Shown piece after piece: positions 41,220-49,604 of a stretch of 56,281 bases of DNA. The stretch is from IMG/VR virus record IMGVR_UViG_3300042892_000077, positions 1 through 56,281 of that record, one strand, 5' to 3'. Made by a program: the position numbers and the translations under genes. Positions within the stretch are counted from its first letter, which is position 1. Every line of letters begins with the position of its first letter. Source of the DNA: a virus. The notes beneath the pieces were generated by a model. It searched no databases and was not told the DNA's origin. It saw only the letters and a list, made by a program, of their open reading frames with translations.

Positions 41220-43267
41220 TGGCCGGTCTGACATTCCTGCGGGTTGTCAACAACACTGACCTTGCAAAGCAAGAGCAGGAAGTCTCTGACCGCGCTTTAC
41301 AAGAGCGCCAGAACCAGCCCATCATCCTCGGCCTTGCCTCCTACCTGCGTGAGTGCTGGGATGCAGCCCAGATGGCCAAGCGGCCCATCGAGCAGGAGAT
41401 GCTCCAAGCGCTGCGTCAGCGCAACGGCCAGTACGAGGCCGACAAGCTCAAGCAGATTCAGGGTCAGGGCGGCTCTGAGTTGTACATGATGATCACCGAA
41501 GTCAAGTGCCGTGCGGCTGAGTCGTGGTTGCGCGACATCCTGCTGGACAACGGCTCGCCCCCTTGGGACTTGACTGCTACCCCCATCCCTGACCTGTCAC
41601 CTGCCCAGACGCGGGATGTGCAGGAGCTTTTTGCCGAGCGCGTGTTGAAGATGGTCGGTGAAATCGGCCAAGCTCCCACCCGTGAGGAGATGAGCGAGAT
41701 GCGCGAGATGGTCTCGCAGGACTACCGCTTCAAGGTACTGCACGATGCACAGATGCGGGCCGACAGGATGAAGCTGAAGATTCAAGACCAGTTCGCACAA
41801 GGCGGCTGGGAGAGTTCGTTCAACGACTTCATCACCGATCTGGTCACGCACCCTGCTGCGTTCGTCAAAGGCCCGATTGTCCGCCGTCAGCGCACGCTGG
41901 GCTGGAAGACTGACGCCACTGGCCGCACCGTGGTCGAGCCCATTGAGCGCCTTGGCCCCGAGTACGAGCGCGTTGACCCGTTCCGTATCTACCCCGAGCC
42001 GGGCATCAGCACGATCAACGAAGGCTACCTGTTCGAGCATCACCGCATGTCCCGCATGACGCTGGCCGACATGATCGGTTTGCCGGGCTACGACGACGAT
42101 GCCATCCGCAAAGTGCTGGAAATCGGCAACGGTTTGTCGTGGATTGGTGAGGATGTGGAGTTGCAAAAGGACGAGGAGGAGCGCAAGTTCTACTCGTACA
42201 TGCGGCCAACTACCGAGTTCGACGCGCTTGAATTCTGGGGCAAAGTCAGCGGCAAGATGCTCATCGAGTGGGGTCTGTCGGAGGAAGATGTGCCCGATTC
42301 GGCCCGTGAGTACGACGCCAACGTGTGGCTGGTCGGCAACTACGTCATCAAGGCGGTGCTGAACTATGACCCCCTCGGCGAGAAACCGTACGCCAAAACC
42401 TCGTTTATCAAGTGTCCGGGCGCATTCTGGGGCAAGGGTATTCCCAAGATCATTGAAGACCTGCAAGGCGTGTGTAACGCTGCCGCAAGGGCATTGGTGA
42501 ACAACATGGGCATCTCCTCTGGCCCGCAGGTTGAGGTCAACCTTGAGCGCATCCCGCCAAACGAGGACATCACCCAGTTGACCCCGTGGAAAATCTGGCA
42601 GGTTACCAACGACCCCGTTGGCTCCAGTGCTCCGGCCATCCGGTTCACGCAGCCTGATTCACGTGCCAACGAGTTGATGGCTGTCTACGAGAAGTTCAGC
42701 CGTCTGGCCGATGACCACTCCGGTATCCCTGCGTACGTCTACGGCGACCTGAATGTTCAGGGTGCTGGCCGCACATCGTCTGGCCTGTCCATGCTCATGG
42801 GCGCGGCAGGCAAGGGTATCCGGCAAGTCGTGATGCACATCGACACCGATGTGGTCAAACCAATTGTCCTTCGTCAGTTCGTGTACAACATGCGCTACGA
42901 CGAGGATGAGTCCATCAAGGGCGACGTTGAAGTTTCAGCGAAGGGCGCGATCAATCTCGCCGTCAAGGAAACTGTCAACATTCGCCGCATCGAGTTCCTC
43001 AACGCAACCGCCAACCCCATTGATCTTGAGATTCTTGGGAAGGAAGGACGAGCCACCATCCTACGGGAAGTGGCTAAAGGGTTGCAAATGCCTGTGGAGG
43101 AAGTTGTTCCATCTCGGGAGAAGTCGGACTATCAGGGTCGTATGCAGGCGAGAGCGGCGCAACAAGCGCCAGCCCCGTCAGCTACCCCCGAGCGTCCTGA
43201 CGGCTCTCCCAAAGGTGGGATGGAAGCCAACACAGTTCAAAGCCGCGTGAGTGGACAGGCCGCATGA
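41219..43267 (+). CDS. Portal protein, head-to-tail connector (682 aa)
   Basis: Large protein following the terminase and preceding scaffold and capsid genes. It has the helical N-terminal region and segments such as KSLLK-type EYERVDPFRIYPEPG, LQGVCNAAARALVNNMGISSGPQ and YVYGDLNVQGAGRTSSGLSMLMG, which are typical of podovirus portals. It forms the dodecameric DNA channel at one capsid vertex. The C-terminal 60 residues are low in complexity. Confidence 0.9.
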   Translation: MAGLTFLRVVNNTDLAKQEQEVSDRALQERQNQPIILGLASYLRECWDAAQMAKRPIEQEMLQALRQRNGQYEADKLKQIQGQGGSELYMMITEVKCRAAESWLRDILLDNGSPPWDLTATPIPDLSPAQTRDVQELFAERVLKMVGEIGQAPTREEMSEMREMVSQDYRFKVLHDAQMRADRMKLKIQDQFAQGGWESSFNDFITDLVTHPAAFVKGPIVRRQRTLGWKTDATGRTVVEPIERLGPEYERVDPFRIYPEPGISTINEGYLFEHHRMSRMTLADMIGLPGYDDDAIRKVLEIGNGLSWIGEDVELQKDEEERKFYSYMRPTTEFDALEFWGKVSGKMLIEWGLSEEDVPDSAREYDANVWLVGNYVIKAVLNYDPLGEKPYAKTSFIKCPGAFWGKGIPKIIEDLQGVCNAAARALVNNMGISSGPQVEVNLERIPPNEDITQLTPWKIWQVTNDPVGSSAPAIRFTQPDSRANELMAVYEKFSRLADDHSGIPAYVYGDLNVQGAGRTSSGLSMLMGAAGKGIRQVVMHIDTDVVKPIVLRQFVYNMRYDEDESIKGDVEVSAKGAINLAVKETVNIRRIEFLNATANPIDLEILGKEGRATILREVAKGLQMPVEEVVPSREKSDYQGRMQARAAQQAPAPSATPERPDGSPKGGMEANTVQSRVSGQAA

Positions 43268-43479
43268 TTAAGCCTGAACCTCAAGCGATCAAGGTACTCG
43301 CTACCATCGTTCGACAGCATCCGGAGTTTCTGGTGTGGCTGGAAGAATGGCGGATGCGGGAACTGGAGTCGCTTCCAAGCGCAATAAACAACCCGACAGT
43401 GTTTCAGGGGCGCTGTCAGGTATTGGGTGAACTGTATAAGTTCGCCAAAGAATCCCCTGCGTTGGCGGCAAAGTTATGA
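43264..43479 (+). CDS. Hypothetical protein after portal (71 aa)
   Basis: A short helical protein (IRQHPEFLVWLEEWRMRELESLP... with Arg-Gln replaced in part) that starts within the portal stop (ATGA). It is commonly found between portal and scaffold genes. A role in head assembly is inferred from position. Confidence 0.6.
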   Translation: MIKPEPQAIKVLATIVRQHPEFLVWLEEWRMRELESLPSAINNPTVFQGRCQVLGELYKFAKESPALAAKL

Positions 43480-43523
43480 AAAAACTCGCCGTCTAATCAC
43501 GCACACCGATAGGAGCGTTCAAC

Positions 43524-44567
43524 ATGGCACTTCCAGAGCAAATTCGCAAGCAGACCGAGGCTGTACAAGAACTGTACAAGCAACTCAACAACGACAGTGG
43601 AACAGGCGAGGTAACCCCTCAAGCCGATGGCCCCGCTGCGTCTGGTGAGCCCGCACCTACACGTTCAGTAGCCGACGAGAACCTTGGGTCGAATAACGCT
43701 GCTCTTTCATCGGGCAACGAGTCAACACCCGATGATGAAAAAGTCCCAGAAGAAAGTGTCGTACAGAAGTACAAGACGCTTCAGGGTATGTACAACGCCG
43801 AAGTCCCCCGTCTGCATCAGCAGAACCGGGAGATGACGAACCGTGTGCAGCAGATGGAACAGTTGCTTGCAACACTTTCAGCGCAGCAGTCGAGCCAGTC
43901 TCAGCAACGTCAGGAAGCCGTGGTCGAAAAGATCGTGTCTGACAAAGACGTTGAGGAATATGGCGAGTCGATTGATGTGATGCGCAAGGTCTCCCGCGAG
44001 GAGTTAATCCCCGTGGCGCAGCGCCTTGCACAGATTGAAGGTATGTTGCGGCAGATGCAGCAGAACGTGGTGCCACAGGTGCAAGCCGTAGCACAGCGCC
44101 AAGCTGCCTCCTCCGAGCAAGCCTTCTGGGCTGACCTCACACGGGCTGTTCCAACGTGGCGCGACGTGAACGACAATCAGGACTTCCAGTCTTGGCTGCT
44201 CGCCGCTGACCCGCTTACTGGCATCACACGCCAGACGTACCTTGACGATGCACAACGTGCGCTTGACGCACCACGTGTTGGTAATTTCTTCCGGGCTTGG
44301 TTGGATTCCACTGGACAAGCCGCTGTTGCTCAACCCACTGGTCGCGCTTCCAGTTCCGAGTTGGAGAAACAGGTTACCCCCGGTCGCTCACGTAGCACCG
44401 GAGCGCCTGCCTCCAATAAAGGCCGCGTATACGCCCCTGCTGACATCACTACCTTTTTTAACGATGTCCGCTCGGGTAAATACAAAGGTCGGGAGCCGGA
44501 ACGTGACCGCATCGAACGCGATATTTTCGCCGCCCAGCGAGAAAATCGTATCCAAGTCCCTGCCTGA
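43524..44567 (+). CDS. Scaffolding protein (347 aa)
   Basis: An acidic, Gln-rich protein with long helical/coiled-coil segments (YNAEVPRLHQQNREMTNRVQQMEQLLATL, about residues 89-117) and a disordered N-terminal region. It ends in a basic C-terminus (KYKGREPERDRIERDIFAAQRENR) of the kind that contacts capsid subunits. Position between portal and major capsid supports the assignment. Confidence 0.8.
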   Translation: MALPEQIRKQTEAVQELYKQLNNDSGTGEVTPQADGPAASGEPAPTRSVADENLGSNNAALSSGNESTPDDEKVPEESVVQKYKTLQGMYNAEVPRLHQQNREMTNRVQQMEQLLATLSAQQSSQSQQRQEAVVEKIVSDKDVEEYGESIDVMRKVSREELIPVAQRLAQIEGMLRQMQQNVVPQVQAVAQRQAASSEQAFWADLTRAVPTWRDVNDNQDFQSWLLAADPLTGITRQTYLDDAQRALDAPRVGNFFRAWLDSTGQAAVAQPTGRASSSELEKQVTPGRSRSTGAPASNKGRVYAPADITTFFNDVRSGKYKGREPERDRIERDIFAAQRENRIQVPA

Positions 44568-44583
44568 TTAGAGGAGTTTTCTC

Positions 44584-45510
44584 ATGTCTTATCCCGTTTC
44601 CCCCGGTCGCCCAAATTACAGCGGCAACTTCATCCCAGAAATCTGGTCTGGTAAATTGATCGAGAATTTCTACGACGCCACCGTGCTCGCAGCTATCTCG
44701 AACACCACCTACGAAGGTGAGATTCGTCAGTACGGCGATACGGTCAACATCCGTACCACCCCTGAGATCACCATCCGTGACTACGTGAAGGGCCAAACCC
44801 TGACCGTTGAGAACCCAGACAAGCCAAAGCTCCAGTTGATCATCGACAAAGGCGAGTACTTCGCTTGCGTTGAAGATGATGTGGACAAGGTTCAGGCTGA
44901 CATCAACTTGATGGACACTTGGTCGAAAGACGCTTCCGAGCGTATGAAAATCAAGATCGACCAGCGCGTTCTGACTGACATCCTGCCCGGCATTTCGTCT
45001 TTCAACAAAGGCGCAACCGCTGGTGAGCAGTCCCTGTCGTTCAACCTCGGCACTTCTGGCGCTCCGCTGGTCGTGACTAAGGATGGCGCTGGTGGTACTG
45101 TCTCCGTGGTTGACCTGCTGGTTGACATGGGCACCGTGCTGGACGAAGCCAATGCTCCTGAGAGCGACCGCTTCATCGTCATTCCTGCCAAGATGGCTGG
45201 TCTGATCAAGAAGTCGGAACTGAAAGACGCTTCGCTGACTGGTGACAGCATGTCTGTCGTCCGTAACGGTCGTCTGGGTATGGTTGACCGCTTCACGATC
45301 TACGTGAGCCACAACCTGTCTGTGTCTTCGGGCAAGTACAACATCGTCGCCGGTCACAAGATGGGCTTCACGTTTGCCAGCCAGATGACCAACATGGAAA
45401 CCATCCGCTCCGAGTCCACCTTCGGCAACATCATCCGTGGTCTGCAAGTCTACGGCTACAAAGTTGTCAAGGGCGAAGCTCTGGCTCAGTCGGTTATCTC
45501 GTTCTCGTAA
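44584..45510 (+). CDS. Major capsid protein (308 aa)
   Basis: It begins MSYPVSPGRPNYSGNFIPEIWSG, followed by YEGEIRQYGDTVNIRTTPEITIRDY and the long helix region typical of HK97-fold capsid proteins in podovirus-like phages. The C-terminal FTFASQMTNMETIRSESTFGNIIRGLQVYG block is also conserved. A strong GAGGAG site precedes the ATG. A GC-rich hairpin follows the stop within 6 bp. Codon use appears strongly biased, as for an abundant protein. Confidence 0.9.
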   Translation: MSYPVSPGRPNYSGNFIPEIWSGKLIENFYDATVLAAISNTTYEGEIRQYGDTVNIRTTPEITIRDYVKGQTLTVENPDKPKLQLIIDKGEYFACVEDDVDKVQADINLMDTWSKDASERMKIKIDQRVLTDILPGISSFNKGATAGEQSLSFNLGTSGAPLVVTKDGAGGTVSVVDLLVDMGTVLDEANAPESDRFIVIPAKMAGLIKKSELKDASLTGDSMSVVRNGRLGMVDRFTIYVSHNLSVSSGKYNIVAGHKMGFTFASQMTNMETIRSESTFGNIIRGLQVYGYKVVKGEALAQSVISFS

Positions 45511-45515
45511 TCTGA

Positions 45516-45540
45516 GGGGGGCATTGCGCCCCCCTTCTAT
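45516..45540 (+). terminator. GC-rich hairpin after the capsid gene
   Basis: GGGGGGC-ATTGC-GCCCCCC forms a 7-bp stem immediately downstream of the stop, followed by TTCTAT. The stem is strong but the T-tract is weak. It may be a partial terminator or a barrier protecting the capsid message from 3' exonucleases. Confidence 0.6.
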
Positions 45541-45561
45541 CAATTTTGAAAGGATTCTGAA

Positions 45562-46017
45562 ATGGCTGCATATACTGACTCGCTCGGGTTCAATAAGGGT
45601 ACCGCTGCGTACCCCGCGAACGTCACCGACATCTCCAAGTTTGAAGTAACCTTGGACTTCGCCGCGATCATCGCCGCTCGTCTGGCTGCTGGTGCTACTG
45701 CACTGGCTGCTGCCGACACGCTGCAAGTGATTGCCCTGCCTGCTGGCTCCGTCGTCCTGTCGGCTGGCGTGAACGTGACCTCTGCTGAGACCACCAACAC
45801 GACTGCTACCTTCGACCTCGGCTTCACGGGTGGTTCGCCGTACGCTGCAAATGCGTATGCCAACGACGTTGCTTCCAACGCCACTGGCTTGAAAGCGTCT
45901 GATCTCGCAAACCCATCCGTTGTGGTTGCTGCCGACACGATTGATCTTCTGATCAACACCGCTGTCCCAGCCAACTGCGTGGTGAAGGTTTTCGCTATCG
46001 TCGCCAACGCCAACTAA
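45562..46017 (+). CDS. Small head structural protein, decoration candidate (151 aa)
   Basis: An Ala/Thr-rich beta-type protein (VIALPAGSVVLSAGVNVTSAETTNTTATFDLGFTGG). Its residues around LPAGSVV resemble small jelly-roll head proteins located after capsid genes. An AAAGGA site precedes the ATG. The stop is followed by a UUCG hairpin. A decoration role is inferred from position and composition. Confidence 0.6.
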   Translation: MAAYTDSLGFNKGTAAYPANVTDISKFEVTLDFAAIIAARLAAGATALAAADTLQVIALPAGSVVLSAGVNVTSAETTNTTATFDLGFTGGSPYAANAYANDVASNATGLKASDLANPSVVVAADTIDLLINTAVPANCVVKVFAIVANAN

Positions 46018-46020
46018 CAC

Positions 46021-46042
46021 GACAGGGGCTTCGGCCCTTGTC
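46021..46042 (+). terminator. UUCG hairpin after the decoration candidate
   Basis: GACAGGGGC-TTCG-GCCCTTGTC: a 9-bp stem (one G-T pair) closed by the very stable cUUCGg loop, 3 bp past the stop codon and without a T-tract. It is better explained as a message-stabilising or attenuating element than a full terminator. Confidence 0.6.
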
Positions 46043-46059
46043 TCCCAAAGGAGAATGAA

Positions 46060-46311
46060 ATGGGTGTTTATCGTGGTATTGCGCAAGACAATGTGACCAT
46101 CAACAGCGGAACGGCTCGTCTCGACGGCCTGACTATGCTCGCGCCACTCGCATTGGCTACTTACACGGTTGCTACCGTACCGGCTGCGGCCTCGTACACA
46201 GGCGACCTGATCTATGTGTCAAACGGTGCTGCTGGCGCTGCTGTCGTTGCATTCAGCAACGGTACAAACTGGCTGCGCGTGGACACGCTGGCTGCAATCG
46301 CGGCTGCGTAA
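46060..46311 (+). CDS. Small structural protein (83 aa)
   Basis: MGVYRGIAQDNVTINSGTA then YVSNGAAGAAVVAFSNGTNWLRVD: a compact beta-type protein like those attached to virions in this gene order. An AAAGGAGAA site is upstream. A UUCG hairpin follows. The specific role is unknown. Confidence 0.6.
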   Translation: MGVYRGIAQDNVTINSGTARLDGLTMLAPLALATYTVATVPAAASYTGDLIYVSNGAAGAAVVAFSNGTNWLRVDTLAAIAAA

Positions 46312-46319
46312 AGTAAACT

Positions 46320-46343
46320 GGTGGGGCTTCGGCCCTGCCTTTT
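46320..46343 (+). terminator. UUCG hairpin with T-tract after the 83-aa gene
   Basis: GGTGGGGC-TTCG-GCCCTGCC forms an 8-bp stem with two G-T pairs and a UUCG loop, then TTTT. It shares the core GGGGCTTCGGCCCT with the hairpin at 46021 and lies just before the next gene's ribosome-binding site (TTGGAGAT). Confidence 0.65.
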
Positions 46344-46354
46344 GGAGATAAAGA

Positions 46355-47233
46355 ATGCCAACAAACCTCACCGGCACGACAATTGCCAGCACTTTCGACC
46401 AATTGCTGCACGTCGATGAAGGCCCGGCTGCGACCGAAAAGACGGTCTACAGCGGCACAGGAGTGGCAACAGCCCTGAAAGTGGGCACGCTTTCCGCATC
46501 AGTGGACAACATTCAGTTGGATGGCAACACCATCGCAACAACCAACACCAACGGCAACCTCGTGCTGGCCCCCAACGGCACGGGTGTGGTCACGACAGAT
46601 AACATCAGCCTGTCGGGCAACGCCATCACCGTCACGGATACCAACGGCAACCTCGTCCTGTCTGGCAACGGCACCGGCTCCGTGTCGATGGTCAATGCCG
46701 CGATCACAGGCGGTACGATCTCCGGGGTCACGTTCACCGGCTCGTTCACCGGCCTCACGTCCATTTCCTCAGTGACGCTCATCGCTGGCAATTTGACGAT
46801 GGACGACAACGCGATCTCGGCCAACAACACCGACGGCGACATCAAGCTCAACCCCAACGGTACGGGCGAGGTCATCATCTCCAAACCCTTTGGGTACGGC
46901 GGTACAGGTGTGGGCGGCGCAGTCACTCAGGGCACAAGCCGCACGACTGCTGTCACGCTCAACAAGGTCAGCGGGCGGATTACTATGTTCGCGTCCACTG
47001 CAATTGCGGGTCTGTCGTCCAATGAGTTCACGCTCAACAACAGTTTTATCGACCCGGACGATGTGATCGTTGCCTGTTTCGCTTCGGGCTTGACTTCTGC
47101 CCAGTACTCAATCAACGCTACTGTTGTCTCGTCTGGGTCATGCAAGATCGCTGTCCACAACGTGACAAACACTGCGACTGCTGCCGACACGCCGGTCATC
47201 AATTTTGCGATCATTAAAGCGGTTGCCGCATAA
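46355..47233 (+). CDS. Repeat-containing virion protein (292 aa)
   Basis: Three copies of a short repeat, NTNGNLVLAPNGTG, DTNGNLVLSGNGTG and NTDGDIKLNPNGTG (near residues 61, 92 and 154), give a beta-rich, fibre-like shaft. The C-terminal region (NNSFIDPDDVIVACFASG...CKIAVHNVTNTA) resembles small head or tail spike ends. It may form a head fibre or a tail appendage. The repeats resemble those in other phage fibre proteins. Confidence 0.65.
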   Translation: MPTNLTGTTIASTFDQLLHVDEGPAATEKTVYSGTGVATALKVGTLSASVDNIQLDGNTIATTNTNGNLVLAPNGTGVVTTDNISLSGNAITVTDTNGNLVLSGNGTGSVSMVNAAITGGTISGVTFTGSFTGLTSISSVTLIAGNLTMDDNAISANNTDGDIKLNPNGTGEVIISKPFGYGGTGVGGAVTQGTSRTTAVTLNKVSGRITMFASTAIAGLSSNEFTLNNSFIDPDDVIVACFASGLTSAQYSINATVVSSGSCKIAVHNVTNTATAADTPVINFAIIKAVAA

Positions 47234-47242
47234 AGGAGCATC

Positions 47243-47497
47243 ATGGCAAAGACACCAGCGTGGACACGCAAGGAAGGCAAAGACCCCAAGGGTGGGCTGA
47301 ACGCAGCCGGACGTGCGTCGTACAACAAGGCCAACCCCGGTAAGCCCGGCCTGAAACCGCCGCAGCCTGAAGGTGGGTCGCGCAAGGATTCGTTCTGTGC
47401 CCGGATGGAAGGCATGAAGAAGAAGCTGACCAGCGCCAAGACAGCCAACGACCCCAACAGCCGCATCAATAAATCGCTCAAAGCGTGGAAGTGCTGA
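47243..47497 (+). CDS. Small basic protein (84 aa)
   Basis: AWTRKEGKDPKGGLNAAGRASYNKANPG is a widely distributed phage block, with SFCARMEGMKKKL later. It is very basic and probably binds DNA. It is often found among head genes in uncultured phages. An AAAGGAG site precedes the ATG. Confidence 0.7.
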   Translation: MAKTPAWTRKEGKDPKGGLNAAGRASYNKANPGKPGLKPPQPEGGSRKDSFCARMEGMKKKLTSAKTANDPNSRINKSLKAWKC

Positions 47498-47498
47498 C

Positions 47499-47534
47499 AT
47501 GGCTACCAAACCGAAAACCGCGAAGTACCGTTAA
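47499..47534 (+). CDS. Tiny basic peptide ORF, possibly a remnant (11 aa)
   Basis: ATG GCT ACC AAA... encodes MATKPKTAKYR and then a stop. It has a GGAAG-like site and lies between two small basic genes. It could be a real micro-peptide, a truncated remnant of a longer basic gene, or chance. Confidence 0.2.
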   Translation: MATKPKTAKYR

Positions 47535-47553
47535 CTTAACCAAGGAGTCTGAT

Positions 47554-47694
47554 ATGCCCGGAATGATGCCCAAAGCAAAAAAACCTATGCCGTACAAGGC
47601 AGGCGGCATGGTCTTTAAGCCATGCGCCCAGTGTCCCAACACCGCCAAATGCAAAGCCGCTGGCAAGTGCATGGCGAAGCAGGGTAAAAAATGA
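47554..47694 (+). CDS. Small Cys-rich basic protein (46 aa)
   Basis: CAQCPNTAKCKAAGKC (CxxC-x5-C-x5-C) in a Lys-rich peptide could bind zinc. A strong AAGGAG site precedes ATG 47554. A longer in-frame start at 47485 would overlap the previous gene. It is coupled by ATGA to the next gene. Similar small Cys-rich proteins occur at this position in related phages; the role is unknown. Confidence 0.65.
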   Translation: MPGMMPKAKKPMPYKAGGMVFKPCAQCPNTAKCKAAGKCMAKQGKK

Positions 47695-47957
47695 GCACGA
47701 TGTACATCCGCGTTCGCAAAGACGGCTTCGTCTACGACTGGAATCCAATTCTGGCGAAGAACCCTGACTGCGAAGTCATCACTGAGGAGGAAGCCTACCC
47801 GGAACGGTTCATCCAGCCAGCGGTTGTGGAACAGGTTAAACTCGAACGTAAGAAGCGCAAGGGTGCGCTCGATCTCGGAACCAGTGACATCCCCGAGGCT
47901 CCGCCGTATACTTCACCTGAGTTGGCTGCTGAAGCCGCACGAGGAATGCCTGCATGA
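47691..47957 (+). CDS. Hypothetical structural-region protein (88 aa)
   Basis: MSTMYIRVRKDGFVYDWNPILAKNPDCEVITEEEAYPER resembles a small family that precedes adaptor genes in podoviruses. ATGA overlaps at both ends tie it to neighbours. No enzymatic motif. Likely virion-associated. Confidence 0.65.
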   Translation: MSTMYIRVRKDGFVYDWNPILAKNPDCEVITEEEAYPERFIQPAVVEQVKLERKKRKGALDLGTSDIPEAPPYTSPELAAEAARGMPA

Positions 47958-48595
47958 CACCGAGCGAAGTCATCACCGAGGTACGGCGGCTTGTCCAAGA
48001 CACGCGAGAGCCGTTCCGTAACTCAGACGTAGTTCTGCTGGGGTTTGTAAATCAGACCCTCAAGCGGATGGTGATACTTCGCCCGGATTTGTTCACGGTC
48101 ATTGGGGAATTCCCTATGACTGCGAACGTCGTTTTACAGTCCTGCCCCACAGGCTCGACTCGATTGGTCGAAATCTTCCAAGTCAAGAACGGCGCGGCTG
48201 TCACCGAAGCGTCCCGCGATATGCTCGACCAGAGCTACCCAGAGTGGGTCAGTGAGCCACCCGGCCAGCCGATCAACTTCATGCGGCATGTGCGCAACCC
48301 CAACAAGTTCTTCGTTTACCCCCGGCCCGCGCTGAACACAGTGCTCATCGGGGAGTACGTGCAGTCACCTCCGGCATACACGCTGGCACAGACCATCGAG
48401 CTACCCGACGGGTACTTCAGCACAGTCATCGACGGCACGGTCTTCCTCACGGAGTCGATTGACAACGAGCATGTGCTATCTGGGCGGGCCAAGTTGTTCC
48501 AAGACGCCTTTGTGCAGGGCTTGGGTGTCGGTCTTCAGTCGCGGGTTATCACTGATACCGAGACTGGCGGCATGGAAATCAAACAGGTGGTGTAA
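47954..48595 (+). CDS. Head-tail adaptor protein, first (213 aa)
   Basis: The N-terminal EVITEVRRLVQDTREPFRNSDVVLLGFVNQTLKRMV pattern is typical of the phage adaptor family placed after the capsid genes (DUF6682-like). The C-terminal part has beta strands. It would bind beneath the portal to extend the channel (T7 gp11-type role). ATGA overlap with the previous gene and TAATG overlap with the next. Confidence 0.7.
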   Translation: MTPSEVITEVRRLVQDTREPFRNSDVVLLGFVNQTLKRMVILRPDLFTVIGEFPMTANVVLQSCPTGSTRLVEIFQVKNGAAVTEASRDMLDQSYPEWVSEPPGQPINFMRHVRNPNKFFVYPRPALNTVLIGEYVQSPPAYTLAQTIELPDGYFSTVIDGTVFLTESIDNEHVLSGRAKLFQDAFVQGLGVGLQSRVITDTETGGMEIKQVV

Positions 48596-49266
48596 TGATT
48601 ACCCGAGACTTCTCCTCGCTCTCCGTCCGGCTCCAGCCCAGTGTGCCGGGGTGCCCGCGCCAAACGATTACGCAGTACGTACGCGACTGTGCTATCCGGG
48701 TGTGCGAGCGCACGCTGGCATGGCGCTACCAGCAGCCAAGGTTCAACTTGACGCCCGGCACATACGTGTACAACTACAGCAAGCCTGTGGATACCGAGGT
48801 GTGCGCCGTGTTTTCGTCGCTGATGAACGACAACCAGCTTGAGGTGCTGACGCTGGAGCAAGCGTTGGAGTCGTACCCCAAGTGGGCCGACAAGTACACG
48901 ACAACGGGCGACATCGCCCTGTACGGTAGCCAGCCGCAGGCCATCACCCAGATTTCCCCATCACAGTACGCTGTCCTGCCGTTGCCAGACGCGCTTGTTC
49001 CATACAATATGCGCATGATCTATGCGCTGCGCCCGACGCGCTCCTCCTCCGGCATGGACGAGGTGATGTTCAACGAACTCGAAGACGTGATCATGCACGG
49101 TGCGCTTCAGGAACTGCTGGCCCTCCCCAAGACAAGCTGGTCTGACCGGGAGTTGGCCGCGTACCACGCCAAGCAGCATCTGTCGCAACTCACTGAGCGC
49201 CGGGCACGGGCAAACATCGGCAATGCACGGGGTACTGTTATGACCCGAATGAACCCGTTTCGATAA
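48595..49266 (+). CDS. Head-tail adaptor / tail tubular A-like protein, second (223 aa)
   Basis: PGCPRQTITQYVRDCAIRVCERTLAWRYQQPRFNLTPGTYVYNY is characteristic of podovirus adaptor proteins, and the C-terminal helices (VIMHGALQELLALPKTSWSDRELAAYHAKQ) are also conserved. It probably forms a ring between portal and tail hub, together with the 213-aa protein. Confidence 0.7.
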   Translation: MITRDFSSLSVRLQPSVPGCPRQTITQYVRDCAIRVCERTLAWRYQQPRFNLTPGTYVYNYSKPVDTEVCAVFSSLMNDNQLEVLTLEQALESYPKWADKYTTTGDIALYGSQPQAITQISPSQYAVLPLPDALVPYNMRMIYALRPTRSSSGMDEVMFNELEDVIMHGALQELLALPKTSWSDRELAAYHAKQHLSQLTERRARANIGNARGTVMTRMNPFR

Positions 49267-49274
49267 GGCAGAAC

Positions 49275-49604
49275 ATGGCAACCTACAAACTGGTACAGGG
49301 CGACACCGCGCCGCAACTTCGACTGGCTCTGTCCAATACCCAGACTGGGGTCGCAACCGACCTGACCGGGGCAACTGTAACCCTGCACTTTCGGGCCAGC
49401 GGTTCGACAACGCTCTTGTTCAGCCGTCCGGCAATCATCGTCGCTCCAGCAACCAACGGGATTGCCATCGTCGCTTGGGCAATCGGTGATCTTGACCGTG
49501 ATGCGGGCGAGTACGAGGGTGAAGTTGAGGTCGTGCTGGGCACGGGCGAGCGGGAAACAATCTACGACATCTTGCAGTTTGAATTGCGAGAGGACTTTGC
49601 GTGA
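49275..49604 (+). CDS. Small beta-sandwich tail protein, BppU-like (109 aa)
   Basis: YKLVQGDTAPQLRLALSNTQTGVATDLTGATVTLHFRA followed by DAGEYEGEVEVVLGTGERETI is the pattern of the N-terminal immunoglobulin-like domain of phage baseplate upper proteins and related tail attachment proteins. It probably anchors fibres. The stop overlaps the GTG start of the next gene. Confidence 0.65.
   Translation: MATYKLVQGDTAPQLRLALSNTQTGVATDLTGATVTLHFRASGSTTLLFSRPAIIVAPATNGIAIVAWAIGDLDRDAGEYEGEVEVVLGTGERETIYDILQFELREDFA

Noticed and set aside
44458-46086. 542-aa open frame antisense to the capsid and neighbouring genes
   Set aside because: It is a shadow of strongly coding plus-strand genes with biased codons. 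It has no ribosome-binding site and crosses gene ends and hairpins.
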